The position numbers and the translations under genes were made by a program. From Falsiroseomonas oleicola (lineage in GTDB: Bacteria > Pseudomonadota > Alphaproteobacteria > Acetobacterales > Acetobacteraceae), in the NCBI RefSeq assembly GCF_019029495.1, contig NZ_JAERQM010000002.1, positions 248,001-312,000 of the forward strand: a DNA stretch of 64,000 nt, written 5' to 3'. Below are positions 54,521 to 62,608 of this stretch, piece by piece; within the stretch, counting starts at the first letter, position 1; each line of letters opens with the position of its first letter. The notes beneath the pieces are model-generated. The model did not search any database, had not been told where the DNA came from, and saw only the letters and a list, made by a program, of their open reading frames with translations.

Positions 54521-54556
54521 ATCATGCGGCATGCACGACGGTGCAAGCCGCATGAT
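54521..54556. terminator. Bidirectional hairpin between pfkB and the exported protein gene
   Basis: ATCATGCGGC and GCCGCATGAT form a perfect 10-bp stem around a loop that itself contains the inverted TGCA pair. It stands between the convergent stops at 54458 and 54568 and probably ends both transcripts. There is no T-run. Confidence 0.6.
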
Positions 54557-54567
54557 CTGGCGTGGGT

Positions 54568-55140
54568 TCAGCGCGGTACCGGCACCGCGGACCAGGCCAC
54601 GCGCCGGGCCAGGGGGGCGGCGCCTGGCGCGGGTTGCGGGTCGTCCTCCAGCACGTAGCGCACCTCCAGCAGCAGGGGCGGGGGACCGGGCAGATGCCAG
54701 GCCAGCCGGTGCAGGGTGAGGTCCAGCCCGCGCCGACTGTCGCTTTCACCCGTTTCCACTGCAGGAGGGCCGAGCCGGCCGATGGCCTCGGCGCGCAGTT
54801 GCGCCAACGGTGTCGGTTCGGCCAGGTCGCGGGTCCACCAGGCCGCGACCAGCGGGGCCCAGGGCGCGGCGCCGGCGCTGGCCATCCGCAGGCCGGGGCA
54901 CAGCAGCCAGGCGCCGGCGGGGCTGCAGCGGTCGGCGACAGGCAGGGCGACATGCAGCAGAAGCCCATCTGACAGGGCCTGCGGCGCCTCCGGCACCAGC
55001 CCTTGATCGCGTGCCAGCGCCAGCGCTTGGCTGATCGGCATGGGTGGCAAGGGCAGGGTGGCGCCATCCATGGCCAGGGTGGCGCCTGGAAGAAGGCCGG
55101 CGAGAAGGGAAGCCAGCCGGAATGCGGGGCGGCGTTTCAT
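54568..55140 (-). CDS. Exported protein of unknown function
   Basis: Protein of 190 residues with a Sec-type signal peptide (MKRRPAFRLASLLAGLLPGATLA, cleavage near residue 23). The mature part is Pro/Ala/Leu-rich, has two cysteines likely to form a disulfide (DRCSPAGAWLLCPG, near residues 92-101) and tryptophans, and I do not recognise the family. It stands alone, divergent from the GH8 endoglucanase gene, with an FNR-like half-perfect site in the gap. It may be a small periplasmic protein of the same regulon as the endoglucanase; that is speculation. Confidence 0.65.
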   Translation of the reverse strand: MKRRPAFRLASLLAGLLPGATLAMDGATLPLPPMPISQALALARDQGLVPEAPQALSDGLLLHVALPVADRCSPAGAWLLCPGLRMASAGAAPWAPLVAAWWTRDLAEPTPLAQLRAEAIGRLGPPAVETGESDSRRGLDLTLHRLAWHLPGPPPLLLEVRYVLEDDPQPAPGAAPLARRVAWSAVPVPR

Positions 55141-55428
55141 CCGATCAGCCTAGGCCTCACCGTCTGGCGGATCGTGATCCATATCAATTTCAGTTCGAAT
55201 TCTTGTGGGGCATGCTCTGTCCCAGCGGATGAGGGTTCCCATCGCCCCCCCTCACGGCTTGTGCCCACGGAGACACCGCAACGCAATACATGTGGTGAAA
55301 GATTTTCTGTGGAATTATTGTTCACGTAGGTGAAAGTAACACTTCACTGCATACTTGAGATATTGCGAATTAGGTCGCTGCACGTCAGAGTATATTTTCT
55401 AAAATGTATTTACTGTGGAGTGTCGATA
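55141..55428. other. AT-rich divergent region upstream of the GH8 gene
   Basis: 288 bases with a marked drop in GC from about 55300 to 55430 (TATATTTTCTAAAATG, GAAATTATTG-like runs), unlike the rest of the window. It holds an FNR-like site at 55174-55187 and a possible -10 TATATT (55391-55396) without a convincing -35. The low GC suggests a promoter/regulatory tract or imported DNA. No gene is seen. Confidence 0.5.
55174..55187. promoter_or_regulatory. FNR-like site, one mismatch
   Basis: GTGAT-CCAT-ATCAA matches the FNR consensus TTGAT-N4-ATCAA at nine of ten positions. It lies 34 bases upstream of the exported-protein start and about 242 bases upstream of the GH8 start. Only one half is perfect, so binding is plausible but not assured. 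Confidence 0.4.
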
Positions 55429-56619
55429 TTGCCCGGGTTCCCGCCCCGATGTGTCGGTGGCCGCCGCGCACTGACTTCGATGCTGATATCCTCCCTGCCG
55501 GCCCTGACCTTGCCTGCCGGGAGCCATCCTGCGCAGGCCTCCGACCCCCTGCGCGTCGCCATTGCATCCCGGCCGGAGGTGGCGCGGGATGCGGGCGATT
55601 GGGCGGGCTTCTGCCGCCGTTGGCTGCTGCCGGAGGGCCGGATCATCGATTCCGGCAACCGCAACGTCTCGCATAGCGAGGGCCAGGGCACCGGGCTGAT
55701 CTTCGCCGCCCGGCATTCCGACCGGAGCAGCTTCGAACGCATCCTGCGCTGGACGCGCGGCACGCTGCGCCGCCCGGGCGATTCGCTGCACGCCTGGCGC
55801 TACAATCCGGGCGCGGCTATCCCGGTGGATGACCCGAACAATGCCACCGATGGCGACCTGCTGATCGCCTGGGGCCTGCTGATCGCGCATGAGCGCTGGG
55901 GGGATGTGGCGCACCGGGCCGAGGCGCTGGCCATCGCCCGCGACATCCTGCGGCTCTGCGTGCTGCGACGGGGGGATGAGGCGCTGCTTCTGCCCGCCGC
56001 CTATGGCTTCCGCCACGCCGACCATGTGGTGCTCAACCTGTCCTACTGGCTGTTCGGCGCGCTGCGGGCGCTGGAGGCCGCGATGCCCGATCCGGTCTGG
56101 CGCGCGCTGCGGGAAACCGGGCTGCGCCTGACCCGGGCGGCGCGCTTCGGCCGCTGGGGGCTGCCACCCGACTGGCTGATGCTGCCCGCCAATGGCAGCA
56201 GCCCCCGTCCGGCCCCGGGCTGGCCGCCGCGCTTTTCCTGGGATGCGGTGCGCGTGCCGCTGCATCTGGTCTGGGGCGGCCATGTGGCGGAGCCGACGTT
56301 GCGGGCCTGTGCCGAGTTCTGGGGCGATCCGCGCTGGCGCCGGATTCCAGCCTGGGTCGATGTCGTCACCGGCGCCACCGCCCCCTATGCCGCCACGCCG
56401 GGAATCCTGGCGATCGCGCAGCTTGCCATGGCCGCCCAGGCGGGTTGGGGACGGCATGAGGCGCTGCCCCGCGTCGCCGATGCGACCGACTACTACGCCG
56501 CCAAGCTGGTGCTGATGTCGCACTACGCCTGGGATGAGCGCGGCCTCGACATGTCGGAGGAACCCCGGCGGCGGCTCCGGCAGTTCGAATCCGGCCCAGG
56601 GGCAAGGGCGCGGAACTGA
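55429..56619 (+). CDS. GH8 endoglucanase (BcsZ/CMCax-like), no bcs operon adjacent
   Basis: Exported beta-1,4-glucanase of about 396 residues. The GH8 general acid is Glu84 in NVSHSEGQGTGLIFA, and the catalytic-region Asp141 is in NNATDGDLLIAWGLL. Further family stretches include PVDDPNNATDG and WGGHVAEPTLRACAEFW. BcsZ-type enzymes trim cellulose during export. The start is uncertain: TTG 55429 has GGAG at 55417-55420 with an eight-base spacer and gives a Tat-like signal (GGRRALTSMLISSLPALTLPA); ATG 55480 has no ribosome site but would keep a short signal. No cellulose synthase gene is in the window, so it is an orphan. Confidence 0.85.
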   Translation: MPGFPPRCVGGRRALTSMLISSLPALTLPAGSHPAQASDPLRVAIASRPEVARDAGDWAGFCRRWLLPEGRIIDSGNRNVSHSEGQGTGLIFAARHSDRSSFERILRWTRGTLRRPGDSLHAWRYNPGAAIPVDDPNNATDGDLLIAWGLLIAHERWGDVAHRAEALAIARDILRLCVLRRGDEALLLPAAYGFRHADHVVLNLSYWLFGALRALEAAMPDPVWRALRETGLRLTRAARFGRWGLPPDWLMLPANGSSPRPAPGWPPRFSWDAVRVPLHLVWGGHVAEPTLRACAEFWGDPRWRRIPAWVDVVTGATAPYAATPGILAIAQLAMAAQAGWGRHEALPRVADATDYYAAKLVLMSHYAWDERGLDMSEEPRRRLRQFESGPGARARN

Positions 56620-56676
56620 ATCCCTGTCCGGGACAAATACTTTGTTCATCCACCGCCCGGCACTCTGGCCCGGCCG

Positions 56677-57690
56677 ATGCCCCAACCTGTCCCCCGCCCG
56701 CCGGCGCGCCCGGCGCTTTTCGCCGAGCGCGGCTGTGCCGTGCCCTTCACCGCGCCCCTGCTCGCGGGCGCCAGGCTGCGCAGGCAGTCGCCCGAACCCG
56801 CGGAATTGCTCCTGCCCGGACCGGGTGGCACGGAGGTCGTGGCATGGGACGCCTGCCTGGCGCGGCGCGCCCCCTCGCTGCATGACCGCCAGCTCTGGGC
56901 CCGGATCTCCCAGCAGGAACGACCGACCCCGGCCCTGATCCGCGCCGCGGCGCGGGAGGTGGCCTGGCTGGGCTATGCCGGCCGCCCCGCCCAGGCCGCC
57001 GCCCTGACCGCGCAGCGGCAGCAGGAGGCGGTGCGCGACGTGGTGCGGGAGGCGCTGGCCAAGGCCTTCGGCGAGGAAGCGGCCGCCGGCGCGCTGCTCG
57101 GCCCGATGGTCGCGATCCTGGCCCAGGCCGGGGTGGGCCACGACCAGCTTGCGCAAAGCCCGCCCACGGCGGCGATCCCGCAGGGTATCGTCGCCCTGCA
57201 GGCCTTCTGTGCCAGCATCGCCGCCTTCGCGCAGTCCGCCCCCGGCCAGGCCGAACGTCGCGCCGCTTCCATCGCGCTCAGCGCCGCGCGCATGACCCTG
57301 CCCAAGGCGGATGCCTGCCTCGCCGCGCTCTGGGCGGCGGTGGCCGAGCTGCCCCCCGGCCCGGCGCGGCAGGCGCCGCAGCCGGCGGAGGTGCTGCCCA
57401 AGCTGGCGGCGCTGGCCGCGCGGGCGGAATGGCTGCTGGATGGCTGGCCGATGCTGGGCGCCCTCTGGGCTTCCGCCGATCCGGCGGAGCGCGGTGTCCT
57501 GCTGGCGGAAATGCTGTCCATGCTGCCGGTGTTGCCCCGGGAGGCCGAGGGCTGGGCCGAGGATCCGCCACAGGATGCCCCCTGGGACACGCTGCTGCGC
57601 GCCCGGGACGCGGTGCTGCCCGGCCTGCCGGAGATGCCCGCCGGGATGTGGATGGCCCGCCATGAGGCGCTGCGGGCGCTGGTGCCATGA
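56677..57690 (+). CDS. Unknown protein, first of a two-gene operon
   Basis: Unrecognised protein of 337 residues, Ala/Leu/Pro-rich and predominantly helical by eye, with no signal peptide or transmembrane segment. Features visible: an N-terminal Pro-rich stretch, a basic-acidic helix (RQQEAVRDVVREALAKAFGEEAAAGALLG) and a C-terminal WDTLLRARDAVLPGLPEMPAGMW. It follows the GH8 gene by 57 bases and overlaps the next gene by four bases, so the two unknown genes are expressed together. The start lacks a clear ribosome site. Function unknown. Confidence 0.65.
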   Translation: MPQPVPRPPARPALFAERGCAVPFTAPLLAGARLRRQSPEPAELLLPGPGGTEVVAWDACLARRAPSLHDRQLWARISQQERPTPALIRAAAREVAWLGYAGRPAQAAALTAQRQQEAVRDVVREALAKAFGEEAAAGALLGPMVAILAQAGVGHDQLAQSPPTAAIPQGIVALQAFCASIAAFAQSAPGQAERRAASIALSAARMTLPKADACLAALWAAVAELPPGPARQAPQPAEVLPKLAALAARAEWLLDGWPMLGALWASADPAERGVLLAEMLSMLPVLPREAEGWAEDPPQDAPWDTLLRARDAVLPGLPEMPAGMWMARHEALRALVP

Positions 57691-58811
57691 GGTTGCTCGG
57701 CGGGCAGACGCGACGGCTGCACCAGGCGCTGCAACAGGGACAGGACCATGGGGCGGGGCGGGTGCTGGGCCTGCTGGAGGGTCTTCCGGTCGTGCCGGAA
57801 CGCCCCATGCGCCTGGCACAACTGCTGTTCCTGCCGCTGGAAGGCGCAGTGGGCGCGGCGCAGGGCCTGCCCTCCTTCCCCCGCGCCGCCATCCCCGCGA
57901 CCACCGCGCTGGTCGCGAGGCACCTGCCGGCGCTGGCGGCGGAGGTGGAGGCCGCCGCGCCCTGGCATGGTCTGGCCGACCATGCGGTGGTCGCCGGCCT
58001 CGGCGCCCGGCTCTGGCCCGCGGCCGGCCAGGCGCTGCGGGACGGCCCGCCCGACGGCTGGACGGCGCCGGGCCTGACGCCGGAGACCGTGCTGCCGGCG
58101 CTGAAACTGGCCAGTGCGCTGTGGCGCCGCGCCGTGCCGCTCTGGCAGGCCTCCCTGGCGGTGAACCCGTCGGAGGCGGTGCTGCGCACCACATTGGCGT
58201 CGCTGGCGGCCGAAGGGCCCGCACCCCTGGCGGCGGGCATGGCCTTCCTGCTGCGCAACGCCGCCCGGCCCGGCCTGGTCGCCAGCCTCGCGACCCGGCT
58301 GGCGCCGGAACTGGCCGCCATGGCCGAGGCGGCGCTGGCGGCGCGGCTGGCGGCGGAGGTGGCCTGCCTGGCCGAATGCGACCATGCCGCCGCGATGGCG
58401 GCGACCGCCGCGCGGCTGGCCGTTCTGCTGGCGGAGCCGGAGGCGGATGCGCCGGCAGCGCGGCAGGCGCTGGTGGCGCGGTTGCGGCGTGAGGCCGCCC
58501 AGGCCTGCCATGGCCATTACGCGACCGCGCTTGCCGCGCGGCTGCTCGCCCCCGCCACCCGCGCCGCCGCGGCGCCCCCGGCCGATGATGCGACGGTGGC
58601 GATGCTGGAGGCGACGGCGCGCGACCTGTGTGGGCTGGAGGCCGCTGGGCGCGAACTGGGCCAGCAGGCCGAGTTCGAACGACGGCGGGAGGAAGCGCTG
58701 CGCCGCCTCGCCCGGCTGGCCGGGAACCCGGCCGGGCTCAGCCGCATCGAGCTGGCCCGGCTGGCGGAAATCCTGGCGGGGCCGGAGGCCGGGCTGGCCC
58801 TGCTGGTATAA
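57687..58811 (+). CDS. Unknown helical protein, second of the operon
   Basis: Unrecognised protein of 374 residues, strongly Ala/Leu-rich and helical. It has several tandem-looking Ala-rich segments (AAEVEAAAPWHGLADHAVVAGLGARLWPAAGQAL; AAMAEAALAARLAAEVACLAE) reminiscent of helical-repeat folds, and no signal peptide. The ATG overlaps the preceding stop (ATGA). Its 3' end lies 15 bases from a convergent thioesterase gene. Length and operon structure make it a real gene; no function is proposed. Confidence 0.68.
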   Translation: MRLLGGQTRRLHQALQQGQDHGAGRVLGLLEGLPVVPERPMRLAQLLFLPLEGAVGAAQGLPSFPRAAIPATTALVARHLPALAAEVEAAAPWHGLADHAVVAGLGARLWPAAGQALRDGPPDGWTAPGLTPETVLPALKLASALWRRAVPLWQASLAVNPSEAVLRTTLASLAAEGPAPLAAGMAFLLRNAARPGLVASLATRLAPELAAMAEAALAARLAAEVACLAECDHAAAMAATAARLAVLLAEPEADAPAARQALVARLRREAAQACHGHYATALAARLLAPATRAAAAPPADDATVAMLEATARDLCGLEAAGRELGQQAEFERRREEALRRLARLAGNPAGLSRIELARLAEILAGPEAGLALLV

Positions 58812-58826
58812 GGCCTGTCCAGTCGC

Positions 58827-59279
58827 TCAGGCGCCGGGCTTCTGGCCCTCATGCGTCTCGCTGCCGGCCCGCCAGCGATGGGTGGAGGCGCCGAAGGCGA
58901 CCATCTGGCCGGATTCGTCGAAGACCTCCGTCCGCACGAAGAAGATGTTGCGGCCGCGCTGCGCCATGCGGCCCTCGGCGATCACCCGCCCGCCCTTCAC
59001 CTGGCCGGTGAAGCGGCAATCGAGGTCCAGCGTGACCGCCTTGCGGACATTGCCGGGCACGCTGCACCACAGACCGGCATAGCCGGCGGCCTGGTCGATC
59101 ATCGACAGGATCAGCCCGCCATGGATGATGCCGGACCGGTTGCGATGCGCATCCCCGGCCTGGCAGGCGAGGCGGGCGAAGCCGTCCTCCCAGTGGATCA
59201 GGGTCAGGCCGAGCAGCCTGTGATAGGCTGCGCCGTCGGGGTCCAGGCTGGCGGGATCGGGAGGCGGGATCTGTGTCAT
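58827..59279 (-). CDS. PaaI-type hotdog thioesterase
   Basis: Acyl-CoA thioesterase of 150 residues with a single hotdog fold. The family pattern IIHGGLILSMIDQAAGYAG (HGG plus catalytic Asp) is at residues 51-69, and the strand VTLDLDCRFTGQVKGGRVIAEG follows. It hydrolyses aryl- or medium-chain acyl-CoA esters; no paa genes are near, so the substrate is open. It starts two bases inside the frame of the opposite-strand DUF6522-like gene's upstream region and is divergent from it. Confidence 0.9.
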   Translation of the reverse strand: MTQIPPPDPASLDPDGAAYHRLLGLTLIHWEDGFARLACQAGDAHRNRSGIIHGGLILSMIDQAAGYAGLWCSVPGNVRKAVTLDLDCRFTGQVKGGRVIAEGRMAQRGRNIFFVRTEVFDESGQMVAFGASTHRWRAGSETHEGQKPGA

Positions 59280-59328
59280 GCCTCCCCGTTGCCGTTCCGC
59301 GGCGCCCTGGTCAACCAGGGAGACAGCG

Positions 59329-59580
59329 ATGACCTTGCCCGAGCGGGTGGAGATCGATGCGGCCGGCGATGTGGCGCTGACCGCGGAACAGGCGGCCGCG
59401 CTGCTGGGTGTCGCACTCCCCGACTTCCTCGCCGATCTGCGCGCCGGCCATGTCTATTCCGTGGTCGAGCGCGGCGAGGGCGCCGATGCCGGGCGGCTGC
59501 GCCTGACCCTGCACCGCCGCGCCACGCAGCGCCGCCTGCTGGTGGAGGCCGGCACGGGCCGTGTGCTCGGACCCGGCTGA
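59329..59580 (+). CDS. Small DUF6522-like protein
   Basis: Protein of 83 residues: an N-terminal acidic strand region (RVEIDAAGDVALTAEQAAALLG), LPDFLADLRAGHVYSVVERGEGADAGRLRLTLHRR and a closing strand LVEAGTGRVLG. This matches the layout of DUF6522 proteins as I recall them; the assignment is from pattern only. The ATG at 59329 follows GGGAGA six bases upstream. It is divergent from the thioesterase gene; function unknown. Confidence 0.7.
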   Translation: MTLPERVEIDAAGDVALTAEQAAALLGVALPDFLADLRAGHVYSVVERGEGADAGRLRLTLHRRATQRRLLVEAGTGRVLGPG

Positions 59581-59752
59581 ACGGCAATAAGCCTCACGAC
59601 AATGGGAAGGTTTTGGGCTCTAATTGTGTCAATGCATCAACCGATGCGGTTCAGACTGCGGCGGCGCCGCGGGCCAGACCGCGGCGGTGCCGCGCCCTGT
59701 GGCGGTGCCGCCGTGAATCGGCCAGGCGGGACCGCCCGCGATGAGGTCGCCC
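59581..59752 (+). promoter_or_regulatory. Leader of the histidine kinase gene with a GC-rich repeat
   Basis: 172 bases between two plus-strand genes. Three near-copies of GGCGG-(C/T)-GCCGC (about 59660, 59689 and 59703) make alternate pairings possible and could act as an attenuator. A less GC-rich stretch (GGTTTTGGGCTCTAATTGTG, 59609-59628) is the most promoter-like part. Confidence 0.35.
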
Positions 59753-61726
59753 ATGCAGGAAGATGCCTTGATCGATGCACTTGCCGACGCCCTGCCGGGC
59801 TGCGCCGCCATTCGCCTGGCACCCGATGGCCGCATCATCCATTGGACGGAGGCGGCGCAGCGGATCCTGGGCCATGCCGAGGCGACCGCGCTCGGCCAGC
59901 ATGTCGGCATACTCTATGCGCCGGAGCAGGCGGCGGCCGGCCAGCCCTGGCGCGACCTGGAACAGGCGCGGAGGCGGGGGCGCCTCGTCCTGGAATCCTC
60001 GATCTGCCGGCAGGACGGGTCCTGCTTCTGGGCGCAGAGCACGATCCTGCCGCAACCGGAGCCGGAGGCCGGCTTCGCCCTGCTGCTGCGTGACCTGACC
60101 GAGCAGCGGCGTGCCATCGATGCGCTGGAGGCCACCCGCCGGGAGCTGGAGGAGCGGGTGACGGAACTGACCGCGCTGCGCCGCCAGCAGCGCGGCGCCG
60201 GGGAGGCGCGCTTCCGCCAGGTGGTGGAGGCGGCGCCCAATGCCATGGTGATGATCAATGCCGCCGGGCTGATCGAGATGGTGAACGCCCAGGCCGAGCG
60301 CGTCTTCGGCTATCCGCGCGCGGAGATGCTGGGCCAGCCGGTGGAGATGCTGGTGCCCGCCCGCTACCGCCACCATCACCCGGGGCTGCGCGGCGCCTTC
60401 ATGTCCGATCCACGCTCCCGCCCCATGGGCGCGGGGCGGGATCTGCACGGGCTGCGCAAGGATGGCAGCGAGTTCCCGGTGGAGATCGGTCTCAACCCGA
60501 TCGAGACCGAGGACGGGCCAATGGTGCTCTCCGCCATCCTCGACCTGTCGGCGCGGGTGCAGCTGGAGGCGCTGCTGCGCCAGGCGCAGAAGATGGAGGC
60601 GGTGGGGCGGCTGACCGCCGGCGTGGCGCATGACTTCAACAACCTGCTCCAGGCCATGATCGGCAGCCTGGAGATGTTGAAGGACCGCGTTCAGTCGGAT
60701 CCGAAGAGCGAGGAACTGGTCGAGGCCTCGATCGACGCGGCACTGCGCGGGGCGCGGCTGACGCATCATCTTCTCGCCTTCTCCCGCAAGCAGGTGCTGC
60801 GGCCGAGCCGGATCGAGATCGCCGGCCTGCTGCGCCGCACGGTGTCGATGCTGGAACGCACGCTCGGCCCGAATATCCGCATCAGGGCGGAGGAGGAGCA
60901 GGGCGGCCTGCATGCCTTCGCCGATGCGGCGCAGCTTGAGGCCTGCATCCTGAACCTGTCGATCAATGCGCGCGATGCCATGCCGCAGGGCGGCACCCTG
61001 ACCATCCGCGCGCAAGGCTGCCATATCGGGCCGGAGGCGGCGACCGAGACCCTGCCCGCGGGCGACTATGCCCTGCTGGCGGTGGAGGATACCGGGTCCG
61101 GCATTCCGCCGGAGCTGCTCGACAAGATCTTCGAACCCTTCTTCACGACGAAGGGCGTGGGGGAGGGATCCGGTCTGGGCCTGCCGATGGTGCTCGGCTA
61201 TGCGCGGCAATCCGGCGGCGATGTGCGGGTGACCAGCCAGCCCGGCCAGGGCACGCGGGTGGAGCTGTTCCTGCCGCGCAGCGCCTCGGTGGATCTCGAC
61301 CGGGCGGCGGATCGGCAGGCCGCGCCGGTGCAGCCCGCGCAGGGCCGGGTGCTGCTGGTGGATGACGCGCCGGCCGTGCTGCAGACGCTGGGCGCCTTCC
61401 TGTCCGGCGCCGGCTACCAGGTGGTGCGGGTGGGCAGCGGCGATGAGGCGCTGCGCCTGGTCGTGGCCGGTGCCAAGCTGGATTGCGTGGTGACCGATTA
61501 TGCGATGCCGGGCATGTCCGGCGTGGACCTGCTGCGCCGGATCGAGACGCTGCGGCCGGAACTGCCCGGCCTGATCGTGACCGGCTATCCGGGCGTGGAG
61601 AATCTGAGCGACCTGCCGCCGCATATCCAGATCCTGCGCAAGCCCTTCCTGCGCGCGGAGCTGCTGCGCCGGGTGCGCGCGCTGGTCACCGAGGGGCGGC
61701 TGGCACTGCGACCGCCGGGTGGCTGA
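59753..61726 (+). CDS. Hybrid sensor histidine kinase/response regulator with two PAS domains
   Basis: Cytoplasmic signalling protein of 657 residues. Domains in order: PAS 1 (~10-120), a short coiled coil, PAS 2 (~150-265), HisKA with His293 in GVAHDFNNLLQAMIG, HATPase (N box LNLSINARDAMPQGG, G boxes EDTGSGIPPE and GEGSGLGLPMV) and a receiver with Asp582 (VVTDYAMPG). No transmembrane segment, so it senses an internal cue; the PAS domains may bind haem, flavin or a small ligand. The start at 59753 follows GAGG with a six-base spacer; 59741 is the alternative. It is convergent with motA. Confidence 0.92.
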   Translation: MQEDALIDALADALPGCAAIRLAPDGRIIHWTEAAQRILGHAEATALGQHVGILYAPEQAAAGQPWRDLEQARRRGRLVLESSICRQDGSCFWAQSTILPQPEPEAGFALLLRDLTEQRRAIDALEATRRELEERVTELTALRRQQRGAGEARFRQVVEAAPNAMVMINAAGLIEMVNAQAERVFGYPRAEMLGQPVEMLVPARYRHHHPGLRGAFMSDPRSRPMGAGRDLHGLRKDGSEFPVEIGLNPIETEDGPMVLSAILDLSARVQLEALLRQAQKMEAVGRLTAGVAHDFNNLLQAMIGSLEMLKDRVQSDPKSEELVEASIDAALRGARLTHHLLAFSRKQVLRPSRIEIAGLLRRTVSMLERTLGPNIRIRAEEEQGGLHAFADAAQLEACILNLSINARDAMPQGGTLTIRAQGCHIGPEAATETLPAGDYALLAVEDTGSGIPPELLDKIFEPFFTTKGVGEGSGLGLPMVLGYARQSGGDVRVTSQPGQGTRVELFLPRSASVDLDRAADRQAAPVQPAQGRVLLVDDAPAVLQTLGAFLSGAGYQVVRVGSGDEALRLVVAGAKLDCVVTDYAMPGMSGVDLLRRIETLRPELPGLIVTGYPGVENLSDLPPHIQILRKPFLRAELLRRVRALVTEGRLALRPPGG

Positions 61727-61741
61727 CCGCCTTCGGCCCGA

Positions 61742-62608
61742 TCAGCCGATCTGGAGGTTCTGCAACGCCTCCTCCAGCTCCGCGAAGCTCGGCATGGAAT
61801 GGGTCGGCGCGGTCTTGCGGCCGGCCTCCACCGCCACCTGCGGTGCATTGCCGTGCAGATGCGCGACCAGCACGGCGCGGATCACCTCGTAGTATTTGCA
61901 ATCCTCCAGGATCACGCCGTTCAGTCGCGTCGCCATCGGCCCCATCACGCCATAGGCCAGCAGGATGCCGAGGAAGGTGCCGACCAGCGCACCGCCGATC
62001 ATGCCGCCGAGCACGGCGGGCGGTGAATCGATGGAAGCCATGGTCTTGATGACGCCCAGCACGGCGGCGACGATGCCGAGCGCGGGCAGCGCATCGGCCG
62101 TGGTCTGGAAGGTGTGCGCGACATGCATCTCCTCCTCCCGCACCTTCTTCAGCTCCTTGGACATGATGTCCTCGATCTGGTGCGGGTCGTCGGCATTCAT
62201 GCCGACCATGCGCAGGTAGTCGCAGATCATCGCCAGCGCGATCTTGTCCGCCATGATCTTGGGGAACTTCTGGAAGGCCGGGCTTTCGGAGGGCTTCTCG
62301 ATATGCGCTTCCAGCGCCATCGCGCCCTTGGTCTGCGCCAGACGCACGAACCAGTAGAGCAGCGACAGCAGGTCGACATATTCGTGCTTGTGGAAGCGCT
62401 CGCCCTTGATGATCTTCCCGAAGCCGCCGAGCGTGTGCTTCACGCTGTGCATGCTGTTGCCCATGACGAAGGCGCCGATGGCGGCGCCGCCGATCATCAT
62501 CATCTCATAGGGCAGCGACTTCAGGATGATGCCGAACTTGCCGCCGGCGATCATGTAGCCACCGAAGACCATCGCCAGCAGGAAGACCAGGCCACCGATT
62601 GTCGTCAT
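61742..62608 (-). CDS. motA: Flagellar motor stator protein MotA
   Basis: Inner-membrane stator subunit of 288 residues with four hydrophobic segments (LVFLLAMVFGGYMIAGG, MMMIGGAAIGAFVMG, ALGIVAAVLGVIKTMA, GGMIGGALVGTFLGILLAYGVM). It forms the proton channel with MotB. The cytoplasmic loop carries the charged LYWFVRLAQTKGAMALEAHIE stretch that meets FliG. The Pro-containing ADALPALGIVAAVLG and YGVMGPMATRL segments are intact. Its start overlaps the motB stop by four bases, so the order is motB-motA, unusual compared with E. coli but seen in this group. Confidence 0.95.
   Translation of the reverse strand: MTTIGGLVFLLAMVFGGYMIAGGKFGIILKSLPYEMMMIGGAAIGAFVMGNSMHSVKHTLGGFGKIIKGERFHKHEYVDLLSLLYWFVRLAQTKGAMALEAHIEKPSESPAFQKFPKIMADKIALAMICDYLRMVGMNADDPHQIEDIMSKELKKVREEEMHVAHTFQTTADALPALGIVAAVLGVIKTMASIDSPPAVLGGMIGGALVGTFLGILLAYGVMGPMATRLNGVILEDCKYYEVIRAVLVAHLHGNAPQVAVEAGRKTAPTHSMPSFAELEEALQNLQIG

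Noticed and set aside
55399-58224. A 941-codon minus-strand frame opposite the GH8 and unknown genes
   Set aside because: It is antisense to the GH8 catalytic motifs and is Arg/Pro/Gln-rich.
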